NCBI RefSeq assembly: GCF_000001735.4
Contig: NC_003074.8
Span: 18,483,261 to 18,547,260, forward strand
Reading direction: 5' to 3'
DNA length: 64,000 bases
Source of the DNA: Arabidopsis thaliana
Taxonomy: Eukaryota; Streptophyta; Magnoliopsida; Brassicales; Brassicaceae
Shown here: positions 24,626-37,538 of the stretch, in pieces
Position numbering within the stretch: the first letter of the stretch is position 1
Layout of the letters: the number at the start of each line of letters is the position of its first letter
Made by a program: the position numbers and the translations under genes
The notes under the pieces: generated by a model
What the model was told of the DNA's origin: nothing
The model's database searches: none
The model's input: only the letters and a program-made list of their open reading frames with translations

Positions 24626-26985
24626 TTTCTTCTTTTAATTTTTTTTTTTTACTTTGTAAAAGAACATTACGCTTGGAATGTCAGGAGTCCATTAAGCTTA
24701 CATTATTTAAATCGATAAGTCTTTAACAACAAACGTGGTTATTTCACTTTGTACTAATTATTCTTGATTATGCGTTATTTCCATTTTCTTTGTGTCTTAT
24801 GGTTAGTTTTAATGTGGATTTGGAAGTTCTCGATGCAGATTATGAAGCCGTGAAATATTATTTGATGAGATGATTGAATTGTGCCCCCAACAAAAAGATG
24901 AGATGATTGAATAAATACTGAAGCATGATTGATGGAATAGTTTGTGTATTCATTAATGATATAAACTATGTTTTTCGAATCTACATAACAACTCGATACT
25001 TTGCTCACATGTACGTTGCTCTTTTGAATTTAGGATTTTATATGTTTGGGAATATATTTTCAATATTTTATAAAAGATTGCTAGGCATATGTCAACGTAT
25101 TTTATGATGCAAGACAAATAAAACTTCAAAGATGAATAACATTGCTCGTTATTATGCTCTATGCTATTATTATTAAAGCAAGCTACAAAGCCCAATAGTA
25201 CCATTACTAGTCTAAACTCTGAAAGCCTATGTAAGTAGGGTTTTGCAATCAAGATTATGTTTTCATATAAGGATGTGTAATGACTCTTAAGATATATAAC
25301 CAAGAGAGTTGTTAAAGAGGCAGCTCTCCTTCTTCCCTATTTTATGATTGAATCAAAGTATTACTAATCTTGGTGACAATCTAAAGTCCTTTTTTTTTTT
25401 ACTTTCTTTGCACAATAAAGCTCTTCATGAGCTATGCAAGTTGTTAGTTTATTTCTATCTTAATAAGCTCATTTGACTTTGAGTTTTAATTTTGTTGTGC
25501 AAAGAAAACTTAACTAACTTCTTGTATATAGGACCTAAATTCCTCCATTATTCATATATCATCTCTTAATCTCCTCAGATTTTGTTTTTCTTATAAAAAT
25601 CTATAATAAATCATGATCTGTATATAAAAACTTGAAGGAAATAAATAAGCAAGTAATGTCAAGTATATAAGACGAAGTTTTTTTAAGCAACTAAACTATG
25701 AGATCCTAAACTTGATGGTTGTAAACTAAAATACAAAAGAAAATAAATAAAATTAGTTGCTTATGAAGTGGGTGGTGTCACTCACAACCATGTCGCCTGA
25801 GCCTTAAGAAAGTGTCTCGTACCGTCTTTTTTAAGTCTCCACCAAATCGTACCATTTCCACCATACATAACTAACCACGTGTCCCCAACGAAAGAATCTA
25901 ACCTGCTTCCAACCAATGAAAAATTGACAACTCAGTTATGACCCAACGCCATGAAAAGATTCGCTAACCTGGCCTAACCTTTAAACTAACTCCGAAGATA
26001 TGGCAACTCAAATCTTCATCAACACCTGTCGCATTTTATGCCTTGTTGTTTTTTTAGTTTCTTGCTTTTAATAGTAAACTAAATTATCCTCTCAATATAA
26101 TAATAATACATTAATACTATAGACTACACTACAAATGTAAAAGTTCCTTTTACTTTTACAATCATTATTATAACCAAAAAAAAAAGGTCTAATGTAAAAT
26201 TATGTGTGGATATATGTTTATTTTTGAATAAAGTGTATTGAAATTGACAATTCGGATAATAAATTGTTGCCAATAGAAAAAAAGAGGAAGAAGAAGATAT
26301 TGAATAAGCTGATCAGCTCATGATTTGGACTGCTACCTATCGACAAAATTAGCACAACTTTGATAAGTACTTTAGTTTTCCATCTTTGTGAATGTGTTAC
26401 TTTTTTCGGCTTTCCAATAAAGTTTGATGTTAGACTCTAATACATTTATAGTTACATGACTTCCCCCACAACACATAATTTTTAAAATAGGCATTCTTAG
26501 ATTACGCATTATTGGACAAGGTGCCACTGAAAAGATAGTTTTTCTTTGATTTACTTTATTTTTTTATAATATTTTCACAAATTTATCATTATTGATCATT
26601 CAAAATTCATCTCTATTTCATTGATTCTACATCGACTGCATCAAACTCTAATATTCTTTTTTCGTTCATTTTTGATATATTGGAAATTTGGAAAGAATTT
26701 AGTTCAATTATATAAATAAATTTATGTTAAAGAAAAATATATAAAAGATGAAAATAGGATGAGATATTAATGGATATGGAGAAATAAGAGAAGAAGCACC
26801 ACTTGATCACTTAGAGCCCACGTTCCCACTCTTAATCACCCAAAAAAAATTAAAACAAAGACGTGCTCACATCTCATCTCACTCCCTCACCAGCTCACTT
26901 CACTCTCTCTTTCTCTTTTTTTTTCTTTTTTTTATAATCATCTCTCTCAATTCTCAATCATCTTCTAATCAAAGATCACCACCAT
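24626..26985. promoter_or_regulatory. Intergenic; upstream region of the C2H2 zinc-finger gene
   Basis: AT-rich with no coding signal to about 25750. A CCACGTGTCC G-box/ABRE-like element lies at 25875-25884, roughly 1.1 kb before the C2H2 gene. The last 200 bases are CT-rich leader (about 26880-26985). The G-box is a plausible ABA/stress element given the family, but its distance makes this weak. Confidence 0.45.
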
Positions 26986-27633
26986 ATGGCTCTCGACACT
27001 CTCAATTCTCCCACCTCCACCACCACAACCACCGCTCCTCCTCCTTTCCTCCGTTGCCTCGACGAAACCGAGCCCGAAAACCTCGAATCATGGACCAAAA
27101 GAAAACGTACAAAACGTCACCGTATAGATCAACCAAACCCTCCTCCTTCTGAAGAAGAGTATCTCGCTCTTTGCCTCCTTATGCTCGCTCGTGGCTCCTC
27201 CGATCATCACTCTCCACCGTCGGATCATCACTCTCTTTCTCCACTGTCCGATCATCAGAAAGATTACAAGTGTTCCGTCTGTGGCAAATCTTTCCCGTCT
27301 TACCAAGCGTTAGGTGGACACAAAACAAGTCACCGGAAACCGGTTAGTGTCGATGTTAATAATAGTAACGGAACCGTTACTAATAACGGAAATATTAGTA
27401 ACGGTTTAGTTGGTCAAAGTGGGAAGACTCATAACTGCTCTATATGTTTTAAGTCGTTTCCCTCTGGTCAAGCATTGGGTGGTCACAAACGTTGTCACTA
27501 TGATGGTGGTAACGGTAACAGTAACGGTGACAATAGCCACAAGTTTGACCTAAATTTACCGGCTGATCAAGTTAGTGATGAGACAATTGGAAAAAGTCAA
27601 CTCTCCGGTGAAGAAACAAAGTCGGTGTTGTGA
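26986..27633 (+). CDS. C2H2 zinc-finger repressor, ZAT/AZF type (At3g49930)
   Basis: An intronless frame of 215 aa, typical of plant C1-2i zinc-finger proteins such as AZF1-3 and ZAT10. Features in order: a basic nuclear signal (KRKRTKRHR, about residues 38-46), the L-box [15 protein letters not shown], two C2H2 fingers with the plant QALGGH signature ([20 protein letters not shown] and [20 protein letters not shown]), and a C-terminal EAR repression motif DLNLPA. Such proteins are nuclear, bind A(G/C)T repeats, and repress genes in drought, salt, cold and ABA responses (family knowledge). The spacer between the fingers is rich in Asn, Gly and Val. The chromosome 5 partner is probably AZF1 (At5g67450). 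No sign of damage. Confidence 0.94.
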   Translation: MALDTLNSPTSTTTTTAPPPFLRCLDETEPENLESWTKRKRTKRHRIDQPNPPPSEEEYLALCLLMLARGSSDHHSPPSDHHSLSPLSDHQKDYKCSVCGKSFPSYQALGGHKTSHRKPVSVDVNNSNGTVTNNGNISNGLVGQSGKTHNCSICFKSFPSGQALGGHKRCHYDGGNGNSNGDNSHKFDLNLPADQVSDETIGKSQLSGEETKSVL

Positions 27634-30600
27634 TTATTATTATTTTTTACCGATCGGGATTAGCTAGTGGTTGATCATTAGCTGAGTCTGTAATGAAAAT
27701 GATTGGAGTGGACTTTGGATTATTTTAATTTCTGTTTACGTATATGGAAAGAAAATAATCTTCAAATGTTTATTCGTTGTTGGTTTTTGTTTATAAAAAG
27801 TAAAAAAAAAAAAGGATATATTTGAAATTATTATTAATTTTGTTAATAATAAAAAGAATTGGATTAATGAAAATTGAAAACTACTATTTCATGGAAACTT
27901 CCTACTGTTGTTTTTCTTCATTACTTGATTAATTTTTCATTTACTATTTCCGCAAGCAAAGGAACCACTTCTTTGAATCTGTCACTCCCAGCTTGAAGTG
28001 ATCTGTTCCTAAGAATTTAACTATTTGATTAAACATTTCAGATTTCTATTTAAAAACATAATTTGATAGGAGAAATAGTATTAATTTTGGGTTATGTTAG
28101 TATTAATTATTGAAGTAGTGATAGATCGGTTAGTAGTACCTAACGAAGCTAATCCTTAAGTGGCTTGTCGACTTTGATTGGTTGGCACTCACACTTCCCT
28201 CCACGCTTAAATTATTTTTATAATTCTGTATTATTTCGTTTTCACGAGTTTTACGAGTCTTTTAATAATTAATTAATTGTATAATTTGTTACGATAAATA
28301 TCTTACACGTCTTAATCGATCCCAGTTCTTATGTATCTTCTAAGAAAAAGAGTAGTTATACATTCCGAGAAAAATATGGATATTGGGTATTTTCTGAATT
28401 AAATGCCGGGAAAATATTGTTTTTTTGGTGGCACAAAAAATTGACTTATAATTATTCTTTATAACTATATTGTAGTATCTGATGGTTAAGAATTTTTGGA
28501 ATTATTTTAAGATTTGTTTTTTTCTTGTCAACCGATTTTTATTTAGAGTTCAGAAAACTCATCCCTTAAAAATGTTGTTTATATATGTGATATTATGCGG
28601 TTCGGTATAAACTTTTCGTCAAATTAAGATTTGGCTTTGAAAAGACAAAAGCAAAAATTTTAAATCTAAAATGGTGTGGGAAAAAATAATAATAATACCT
28701 TGCTAAATAAGACGGAAAATATGTCGTGCAGCTTACTGCTTATACTTACATCTTACATTACCTATTAGGCTATAACCTAATGCTTGTGTTATAAGTCTGT
28801 AAGATTTGGTCATTCATTCTCTTTGTACTATTGTCTTCTTATATTGCTAGAAACTTAGAAACTAAAGAATTTCACCAATTTTTGTGGGCATAGTATATAG
28901 CTTATTAGCTTGTAATAAGGCCTAATAAGGCCCTCGAGCGTTACAATAACATCCAAATTAGTTTTGGCATGGTACCGTTAAAGTGGTGTTAAACTATTAA
29001 TTTACCAAAGACTCATTGTTTGGACTTTGGACCATACGAAAAATGCAGTAGAGCCCATAGTGACATAGTGTACCGGCTCTTATAGCTGAGAAATTATATC
29101 CCAATTAACAGCCCAGTATTTAATCATTTAGAACTCAACGTGAAAGAGGACATGTTAAAGCCCAACACAAGTCCATAGACTCATGAAATACAAGTCCACA
29201 AACCCACCTTATCTAACCATGTAATTAGGTTTTATAGCATAATATAATGAACATCAATGAATGTAAGTAGGAATGCAATTTGTGCAACCTCTATTTGACA
29301 ATTTCTTTCATTTCTTCTCAATAGTTTACAAGTCTCATACATTGTTTTTGTTCTGTTTTCAAAGAAATAGTTTTGGTTTTTCTATTGTATGCAATATGAC
29401 TTCCCACTGTACATCATAAACATTGAAGTATATATAATATTTTTTCTATTGTGTTCTGCCGTACGTCTAACTTATAATCTATTTTATAACATTGATTTTA
29501 CTAAATATATAAAGGTAAAATCTATCTTGTTGCATTCACTTCAGAAAATAAATTTTTGGAAGAAGGGCCACAAAACAATACTAATTTTCAAAAATTGAGA
29601 TTGAAATTATGTTATAAGATTGATATTTAAAATAGGAATACCGTTGTAAAAATAAGTAGTTGATTTATCGAACATCTAAGCATCTGTTTAACACCAATTT
29701 TATGTCGTTGTTGATCAAAACTGTCGCGTTCAAGTGTCTTGTGTCGACTAATTAAGCAAATGAACTTTAGGTACCAGAAGTTCAACGAAACAATAATGCA
29801 TTTTTAAATTACTAATGGACTGAAGTAATTGGGAATAAAGAAATATAAAGAGACGGCGGCATTCAGTGGAAAATTTGCCTAATTGGAGTGTAGGTAAGCA
29901 CACCACGTAAGCCATGAACGGCGCCGTTTCACCGCATTGCTATAGGAAAGTAGAAGAAGACACTTTGACTTATTAATATCATTTTGTTGTAGATCTTCTG
30001 TTCATCATATATTTGATTTTGTTACTAGCTAATGTAAAGGAGAAAAGAAATGTTTGATTTGGTCACACACGTGAGACAGCATCGTAGGCAAAAAAACGCC
30101 TCTATCTTTCTTCTAAAACATTTTTCATATTAAATTATCAAAACCCTTAAGGTTGATTTAAGGGTCAGGTAGTGGATTTGTTTCGTTGAAGGGTCAGCTT
30201 AGCCTTAACCCTAAACAAAACAATCTCATTGGTTTCATAAATAAATTGTTTACAAAGTATACGTACTGCATGAACGAATGAACCATATCTATATTTATAA
30301 AACTCATAGAGACCAATAGTTTAAGAGAGGCACTTATATAGCTCAACAAATAATAGCGAACTAGAGAGAATATGATCTAATTAGTTATAAATCTCAATTT
30401 TGAAATTGAAGTGCGTTATTTCATTTGAGAATCTATGTGTTTTTTTTGTTGTTGTTAGATGAGAAGCTAGGTTTTTTTCTTTTCTTTACACCGATAATCG
30501 ATAATATATGTTAATCACACTGATTTTTGTTTGAGACATGAAGATTCGAAAAATTTGTCAACGAATAAACACTGGATAGATAGAATTGAGATCTGCCATC

Positions 30601-31204
30601 AAATAATCGAGATCGTTCATGCATGACGCAAACATTTATATAGAAATGAAGCAAGTAAAGAATATGAAAAAGAATAGAAATGAGAAATTTATAAAGAAAG
30701 AAAAAAAGAACCAATGGTTGAGGAGGCAACTATTCGCGGGGACACGGAGCCGTTCGCACCCATCACCTTGGAATCTCTCTTTCTTCCTCTCTCCTCATCA
30801 CCAACTAGTCAACAACCACACACCATTTTTAACTTTCATAATTAAACCTAACATAACATTTTTTTTTGTATAAACTATAGCATAAATTAAATTCAGTTAA
30901 TGATAAAATAAATATATTTTGTAGCAATCATTCTATTTTGTAATTTGGTAGGGCTCTTTAAACTTTGATTATTATCCAATTTTTATTAAAATATAATAAA
31001 ATCTCAAAGCCATGACCCATTCCTTCACTCAAGTATCAATGTCTATTGTCTATAAATATTACATAACTCTTCTTCTTCAACCAAACATTGAAACACTTTG
31101 TCCCACTCTCTCTCTTTCTCTTTCTTGTACCAAAAGCTTTTTGAATCTCCAAGATTATAGCAAAACCAAAGATAAAATACTAACTTAAAAGATTTCTGAA
31201 AATA
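27634..31204. other. Long AT-rich intergenic; upstream region of LBD38
   Basis: About 3.6 kb without a convincing gene. Open frames at 29389-29598, 30511-30729 and 30619-30873 are short and without domains. An ACGGCGCCGT palindrome sits at about 29923-29932. A CT-rich leader precedes LBD38 from about 31080. I find no terminal repeats or transposon proteins. Confidence 0.5.
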
Positions 31205-32042
31205 ATGAGTTGCAATGGTTGTCGAGTTCTACGAAAAGGTTGCAGTGAGAATTGCATCCTCCGTCCATGTATTCAATGGATCGAATCACCTGAAGCTCAA
31301 GGCCACGCCACCGTCTTCGTCGCTAAGTTCTTCGGCCGTGCCGGTTTAATGTCTTTCATCTCCGCCGTACCGGAATCTCAATGCCCTGGTACTTAAAAAC
31401 AAAAACCTCTCGGTCCTTTAGATCTTCGTCTAAACGTTGTCGTTTTGGTTTCTGATGGTAAGGGTATTTGGTCTTTTTACAGCTTTGTTTCAGTCTTTGC
31501 TATACGAAGCTTGTGGGAGAACTGTGAATCCGGTGAACGGAGCCGTCGGATTGTTGTGGACGGGGAATTGGAATGTTTGTCAAGCGGCGGTTGAGACGGT
31601 GCTTCGTGGTGGTTCTTTAAAACCAATACCGGAGCTTCTTAACGGCGGTGGATTCGCCGGGTTTCCGTCTCCTACTTCCGACGAAGCTTCGGAGATCTGT
31701 ACGGAAATGTTGAATCTACGAAAAGCTGATGATTCCGGTGATCGGAACATTTATCATCACTGCCGATTCTCAAGCTCTAGATCTAGATCAAGATCAACAG
31801 CTTCTCCGCCGAAACGGAAACGATTATCGTCGGAACAACAACCTTCGTCGGAGCTTGATCTCTCTCTTATTCCTATTTATCCGATTAAAACCTTGCCGTT
31901 TAAGGAAGATACACCGTCGATGTACTCGGAGGAGTCTGTTACCACGGTTTCGTTTCAAAACAACAACGCCGGTGATCGGTACGTACGCTGCGGCGGAGGA
32001 GGAGGAGGAGCAACGACAAAGTTGCTCAATCTCTTCGCTTGA
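31205..32042 (+). CDS. LBD38: LOB-domain transcription factor LBD38 (At3g49940)
   Basis: Two exons, 31205-31388 and 31483-32042, give 247 aa. It has the plant LOB zinc-finger block CX2CX6CX3C ([17 protein letters not shown]), followed by ILRPCIQWI and a GAS-like block ([20 protein letters not shown]), and then [16 protein letters not shown]. The class II coiled coil is degenerate. The C-terminal half is Ser/Arg-rich, with PPKRKRLSS as a likely nuclear signal, an LDLSLIP motif of EAR type, and a glycine run near the end. LBD37, 38 and 39 repress anthocyanin synthesis and nitrate-responsive genes when nitrogen is plentiful (established for these genes). The intron lies at the conserved place, within the Ala codon after SQCP. 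The chromosome 5 partner is LBD37 (At5g67420). Confidence 0.95.
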
Positions 32043-35000
32043 ACGGCGTCGTTTTTGTTATGAGGGTTAAAAATGTAATTTCGAGTAACTTTTTGTTGTG
32101 GCCTTTTTTGGATTAATAGCCCTTAATATTTTGTGAAATGTAGCAAATTACGTGATTTATTTCTCTCTTTAATTATGAGAAATTATCCAAAGTAATAGAG
32201 AATAATGATATAATTCGTCGGTGGTGTACTATTTTATTTTTAGTTCATAATCAATTAATCATCATTCTCATCGAATTCAAATTAAAAGATAACAATGATA
32301 ATGTGTACGATAAATCAATACTTATTAGCTACTAAATTATTTGTTTTTATCGACATATTCAACATTAATAATAATAATCACGAATCGGAGTCAAAATATA
32401 CATCTCTCCAAATCCAAAGCACCGGCAAAGTCTTCGCACCCAACATATTTCGATTCTTTAAGGACCAACATGTTGTAATGTACACACAATCATACACAAC
32501 TTGCTATTTTGATAATCATCTTGATTACTACTCGCAAAACAAAATATTAGCATTTATTATCTCCAGGTTTATTGTCTTTCGATACTACATTTGTTATTCA
32601 ATGGTTTAATGATACCTAGTAATAGTATAACACAATAGTACGTATTCCTCGAGATGTGATGATCTTTTTGTGATATCTCAAATTATCCTATACTAGTACT
32701 GCAACGGTCTTCTTCGCAACACTCTCAATGGCATATGTACATCTTCATGTGTTTCTTTCTATGTTTAAGATTAGTCTACCACACATTCTCCGGATGAATA
32801 CAAACTCTAAAAAAGATTAAACAAGGTGCATTACATAATATAAGTAATTGTATGTATAGAGTAGATATGCATTATATAATGCATGTAGTTGGGTTGAACC
32901 CAAAAAGTTGGGGTTATAAAGGGAAAGCTTTTGGGGGAGGCGGCTTTTGGACGACGCAAAGAGCCGTTTATGTCACACTTCATACCTTCGTGGAATCTTC
33001 AAAAGCACTCTTTTTTTATTGTTCTTCTATTCTTCTTCACATTTTGTTTAATAAAAACAACAAGGTATTGTTGCTCTATGGATGATGGCGTAGAAACAAT
33101 GAAATTGACCAATAACATGTTTGCTTTTGAAACGTTGAAATGAGAATGGATTGTTGTTGGAACAGAAGAAGTGATTTGAAGATCTTATGAAGTGGGACAT
33201 ATTTTAAATATACTTTCGACCAGCCAGTCACTAGTGGGCAAACAATTGCTTGTGGTCCACGTCACTCTCCTTTCCTTTTCCGACCACCGGACTCTTTATG
33301 TTATTTTTGAAAAATATAAGTTTTTAGTTCTGACCATTTCAAGTTTTATCAACAACCGGGTATCATCATTCGTTCAATCTCGTCTGTTTTTTACATCTAA
33401 TTAGTGTCTAATCATGAGTTACAAAATTTATGGAGCTAAATTTCTTTTTCTACTTTTAAACTATGGAGCTAACTATACTAGACGAATTCGCTTTTTAAAA
33501 ATTTGGGGAATACAATATAACAATATGGATGGATAAACATGAATCCATCAAGTATAATGAGAATAAAATAACATTAGCAAGATTCGTGTTTAATGCCAAA
33601 AGCCACGAGCAGCCGCAGTTTCTTATGGGCCCAATACTTTCATCACCTTCTCCACTTAAGTCGGTGTGTGTGAGTCCACTTGATGTTTTCTTAAACTTTT
33701 CTTCCGAAAACGAACAAAACTTTAGTTAATTATTTGTCTTTGGTATGAATGTCAAGAAAATGGTAGTTAAATTAGTAAGGAATAACTAAACTTAAATAAT
33801 CAAGTTGAAAATTAAAACCCTAGGTCTCACATGATTATGAAACATTTACTACTTTGTGTATTCCAAAAAACATGGTGATCAATAAAAAAATTTGAAGGTG
33901 AAAACAAAACGACGTGGATTATCAAATGATCACAAGAAAACTAGTCAATCTAAATAGAATATCAAATAACGACAAAAAAATAGAATATCAAATAATTAAT
34001 TAAGACCATCAAAATCAAGTTGGTATTCATAATGATTCTGGATAAAATACAGAATTAAGTAAGTGATTTTTTTTGGATATATATATATATATATATATGA
34101 TTTTTTTTTGGTGTGTTAATTCATAATGATTCTGGATAAAATACAGAATTAAGTAAGTGATTTGTTTTTGGATATATATATATATATATATGATTTTTTT
34201 TTTGGTGTGTTATATATATATGAATGATAATAGTAAAGTAATATTTTCTCATTATTTCAATTTTTATTTTTGCAAAAGTTATATATACATGATTATCTGA
34301 CTCTCAAATAAAACAAAAACTAGGGTTAGCTGAATATTAGCTACCAAATAACATTTTATCAACCGGTAAACACACATTAGACCATAACATCTTGATATGT
34401 AACCGTACATAGTTCTTGATGAATTTTTTCGTACATTACTATACAAAGTGATATATTAATTTTCTGAAACTCAAAAAACGTTATGCTTAAAGCTGCATAT
34501 ATTGTAACCAAAGACTTTTTAATAAATTTTACATTACAATGATTCAAAAAAAGAAAAAAAAGTGATATATTAATTTCTACAACACATATTTGGAAATTTT
34601 TGTAACTGAATGTCATCATGTCCCGATTATCCCCAGAGATTTTGTATATGAACCTCTTTAAAAAACAATCTCAATTGTTTGTTTCTTGCTTTTAGTTTTC
34701 TCAAGTCTTTTGCTATTCAAGAGTTTATCGAATAAGTTTCTTGTGGATCAATATCACTATCTAATTTCTAACGATTGATTTTGTTATTAATATAGATGAT
34801 CATAAGACTTAGCTTGGTCTACATTTTTTGTGGTTCTTAGGGTTTTGTGTGATCATTCTTCGAGTAAGGTGAGGACCCAAGAGCCATCTTGCCCCTTCAA
34901 ATCTTTTGTTGGCCGTACATTCATTTACACTTAATTAGGATATTCTTTTCTTAAAGCAAAAATAGAGTTTAACAAATAAAATATAAAAATAAGATAACTC

Positions 35001-36046
35001 TAGTCTTTGATCTTTATCGACTCTTCTAATGTCGGATTGATTCAAGTTTTATAGTATGATTATTAATGAGAACGTCACTAAGATAATCAAGTGCTAATCA
35101 TAATCCTTTGCGAAGGCTGTTTTTTGTAAATTTAAACGAGACTTTGGAGGAGCTAGAAAGGATCAGTGTTGAAGATTTGGGAGAGATCGCGACAAGGACG
35201 TGAAATGGATGCGACACGTGACTTTCACGTGACTGGTTCCCTCATCGCTGGAACACATAATCCACTCTTTCACCTATTGGGTCCTACAATAGCTTCTTAT
35301 CTTTGACTAAATCATTTTTCATGTTGTAATAAGTAACTAGAAGATGTGCATATACGATACGAATTAGAGAATACATACGTCCTGATAAAAATAGAATATA
35401 TATATATATATATACCGACAAATTAATCATTTTGTATTCTTGGAAAAATTATTTCTTCTGCTCACCTAACATTATTAACCACTCAATAACCGTTAATATA
35501 GTTTGTCAATTCTCATTGAGCTGAATAACTAGTTAAATACATAGTCTCTAAATGTGTATAGTGTAAATTGGACCAATCAGGAAAATGAGATCTAATTATT
35601 CATTCCTTTTCCATAGGGTCCTTATTTCTTCGTCTTTTTTTTTTTTTTTTAATAATCCTTTATCAAATGTACATGATTGTAAACTGTAATATTTTCTATA
35701 TATTAAAAAATATATAAAATATCTTTAAAAAATGATTTCAAGATTCCTTAATATATTATAAAATTTTAAATTAAAATCACAAATCTTTAAGTCTAAATTT
35801 TTGAATGACGTAAATGCAATTCTCTTTGTATAATATAATTCATTAAAATATTTAAAATTCAATTTGTAACTTTTTTTTATAGATGAATTTTTATATATTG
35901 TATGATATTTATATAGCTTTTTAATTTAAAATATTTAGCTTACAAAATTTGGTTTTAACATTTTTGGATTAAAACTTTGAGTTTTAGTTATAAATTATTC
36001 TATCATAAAATTATATAGCATAAGATTTATCAGTACATAGCACATA
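32043..36046. other. Long AT-rich intergenic downstream of LBD38
   Basis: About 4 kb with low coding content. Open frames at 32295-32609, 32852-33085, 33192-33404 and 34377-34619 have no domain. A 94-base direct duplication lies at 34025-34208 and an (AT)n run at about 35395-35413. I see no gene that I can support. Confidence 0.5.
34025..34208. repeat. 94-bp tandem duplication with (AT)n
   Basis: The segment starting attcataatgattctgg at 34025 is repeated at 34119. Each copy holds an (AT)n run and a T-run followed by ggtgtgtt. The copies differ by a few bases and by AT-run length, so the duplication is fairly recent. Confidence 0.8.
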
Positions 36047-36543
36047 TTCTTACCTAGCTTATTTTTTTTGAATAAAATGTAAAATTTATTCGAAAAAACA
36101 TGTTTACATCAAGTGCACCGGAAATTTAATCGCTTTAAAGTTACAGACACTGAAAAAATAAAAGAGAACTCGGCCTCTTTATCTTGTTGCAAACCAAACT
36201 GTCATGTGCTTCTCATATCTTCCATCTCCTTGATCTTTTAGGGAAGATATCCTATTCCTAACATCCTTGTCTAGCTTTCTCATTAGTTGAGTCGGGGGAG
36301 TGTGCTTATCGCCATGTCTTCTACAATTTCTTTCTCTCCAAATTGAGTAGATTACAATCTGAAAAGAATATCTTAGTAGAAATAAGCGAACCTTATCAAG
36401 CGTGTTGTCCGTGAGCAGCCTTAGAATCACGTTCCTATCGGTAGAGAATTTTGCAGCTAGGAGTTTAGAGGTGAGGCTCGACCAAACTATTTTAGAGTAA
36501 TGGCAGTCGAAGAACAAGTGGTTTCTAGTTTCTTACCTAGTTA
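36047..36543 (-). mobile_element. 5'-truncated LINE insertion with target-site duplication
   Basis: A minus-strand frame (36179 to about 36529) encodes the C-terminal end of LINE ORF2: LFFDCHYSKIVWSSLTSKLL, LLRYSFQIVIYSIWRERNCR, LMRKLDKDVRNRISSL and WFATR before the stop. A T-run at 36062-36069 on the plus strand is the poly-A tail. Near-identical 14-15 base direct repeats flank it (ttcttacctagctta at 36047-36061 and ttcttacctagtta at 36530-36543). Together these show a severely 5'-truncated LINE of about 470 bases. The open frame and near-perfect duplication suggest a fairly young insertion. Confidence 0.85.
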
Positions 36544-36594
36544 CTTTGCTTAAAAATCAGTAATTACTACAAATTTCTAATAAATGAATAAATA

Positions 36595-37538
36595 GGGGGG
36601 GGGGGTATTGGATCAAAGAGTTTAATTGAATTGAATTGGATACATAATTACAGATTTTCACTCATTGCAAAAGATTTCAAATCTTGTTTTCAATTCTAAC
36701 GATTACATTTTCACTATTTTATTAGAATTGAATAGAACTGTAATAGAATTAAAAAAAGTACTAATAATTCAGTTTTGCTAACAACCGGACCTATTTCTTC
36801 TCCACAGTCTCCACTTGTAAATCTCTAATCACACGTTTCAAAATCTGCAATATTTCCTCCTTCTTCTTCGTCTCAAAACCACTCTCAATACTACTAAGTT
36901 TAACAGATCCCATAGCTTCTCCACTTTCCTCGCTAAATCCTCTGTGATCATTGTAGATTTCGAAACATCTTCATTGTATTCTTCTCGGAATTCACGTTGA
37001 TAACGAGAGCTATCTCCGCAGCTAAGGGCGTCGATGATGATTATGCACAATGACGAGAGTACTCTATGGTGCAAAGAACCGTTTTCTGAGAACCAGTAAC
37101 ATTTTAGGCTTGAAAGTTTGGAGAGTACTTGAAGACAAGAATTAGGAACATCAACAATACCAACAATAGGCTTATTAATCGTGCAAAAGGGGAAATTAGC
37201 AGCTTATTAGCCTTTCCACTAGATCGAACATGCCCTTATACGACAATTTGAGGCCCCTTATATATTTTCATCCAAATCACAACTTAAAAGGTAAGAATTT
37301 GTTTTGTGCATTTTGCACTAATATTTTTATTAAATTCTTGACAAATGACGTTGTCATGAAAAATTACAAAATATTGAATAACACTTGAATTTAGTAGAAT
37401 TAAGAAATTGAGAAACTGAATAATACTAGAATTTAAAAGAATTTATAAAATGCCTAATTGAATAACACTAGAATCAACATTCTAATAAATTCCGTCAAAT
37501 TCATTGCTCCAATACCCCCCTCCCCCCCCCCCCCCCCC
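36595..37538. mobile_element. Terminal-inverted-repeat DNA element with gene-like insert
   Basis: The left end is a G-run followed by GGGTATTGGATCAAAGAG. The right end, read in reverse, is a G-run followed by GGGTATTGGAGCAATGAA. These are imperfect terminal inverted repeats about 940 bases apart. G-rich ends and subterminal TTGAATT motifs resemble PIF/Harbinger-type MITEs, but I could not confirm a TTA target duplication. Between the ends, about 36838-37165 holds coding-like, less AT-rich sequence open on the minus strand (VPNSCLQVLSKLSSLKCYWF, LCIIIIDALSCGDSSRY, LARKVEKLWDLLNLV). I do not recognise that protein. No transposase is visible, so the element is non-autonomous. Confidence 0.5.

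Noticed and set aside
27088-27306. Antisense frame in the C2H2 gene
   Set aside because: Shadow of the intronless zinc-finger frame.
32295-33729. Several 60-100 codon frames between LBD38 and the LINE
   Set aside because: No domain, no splice structure, AT-driven codons.
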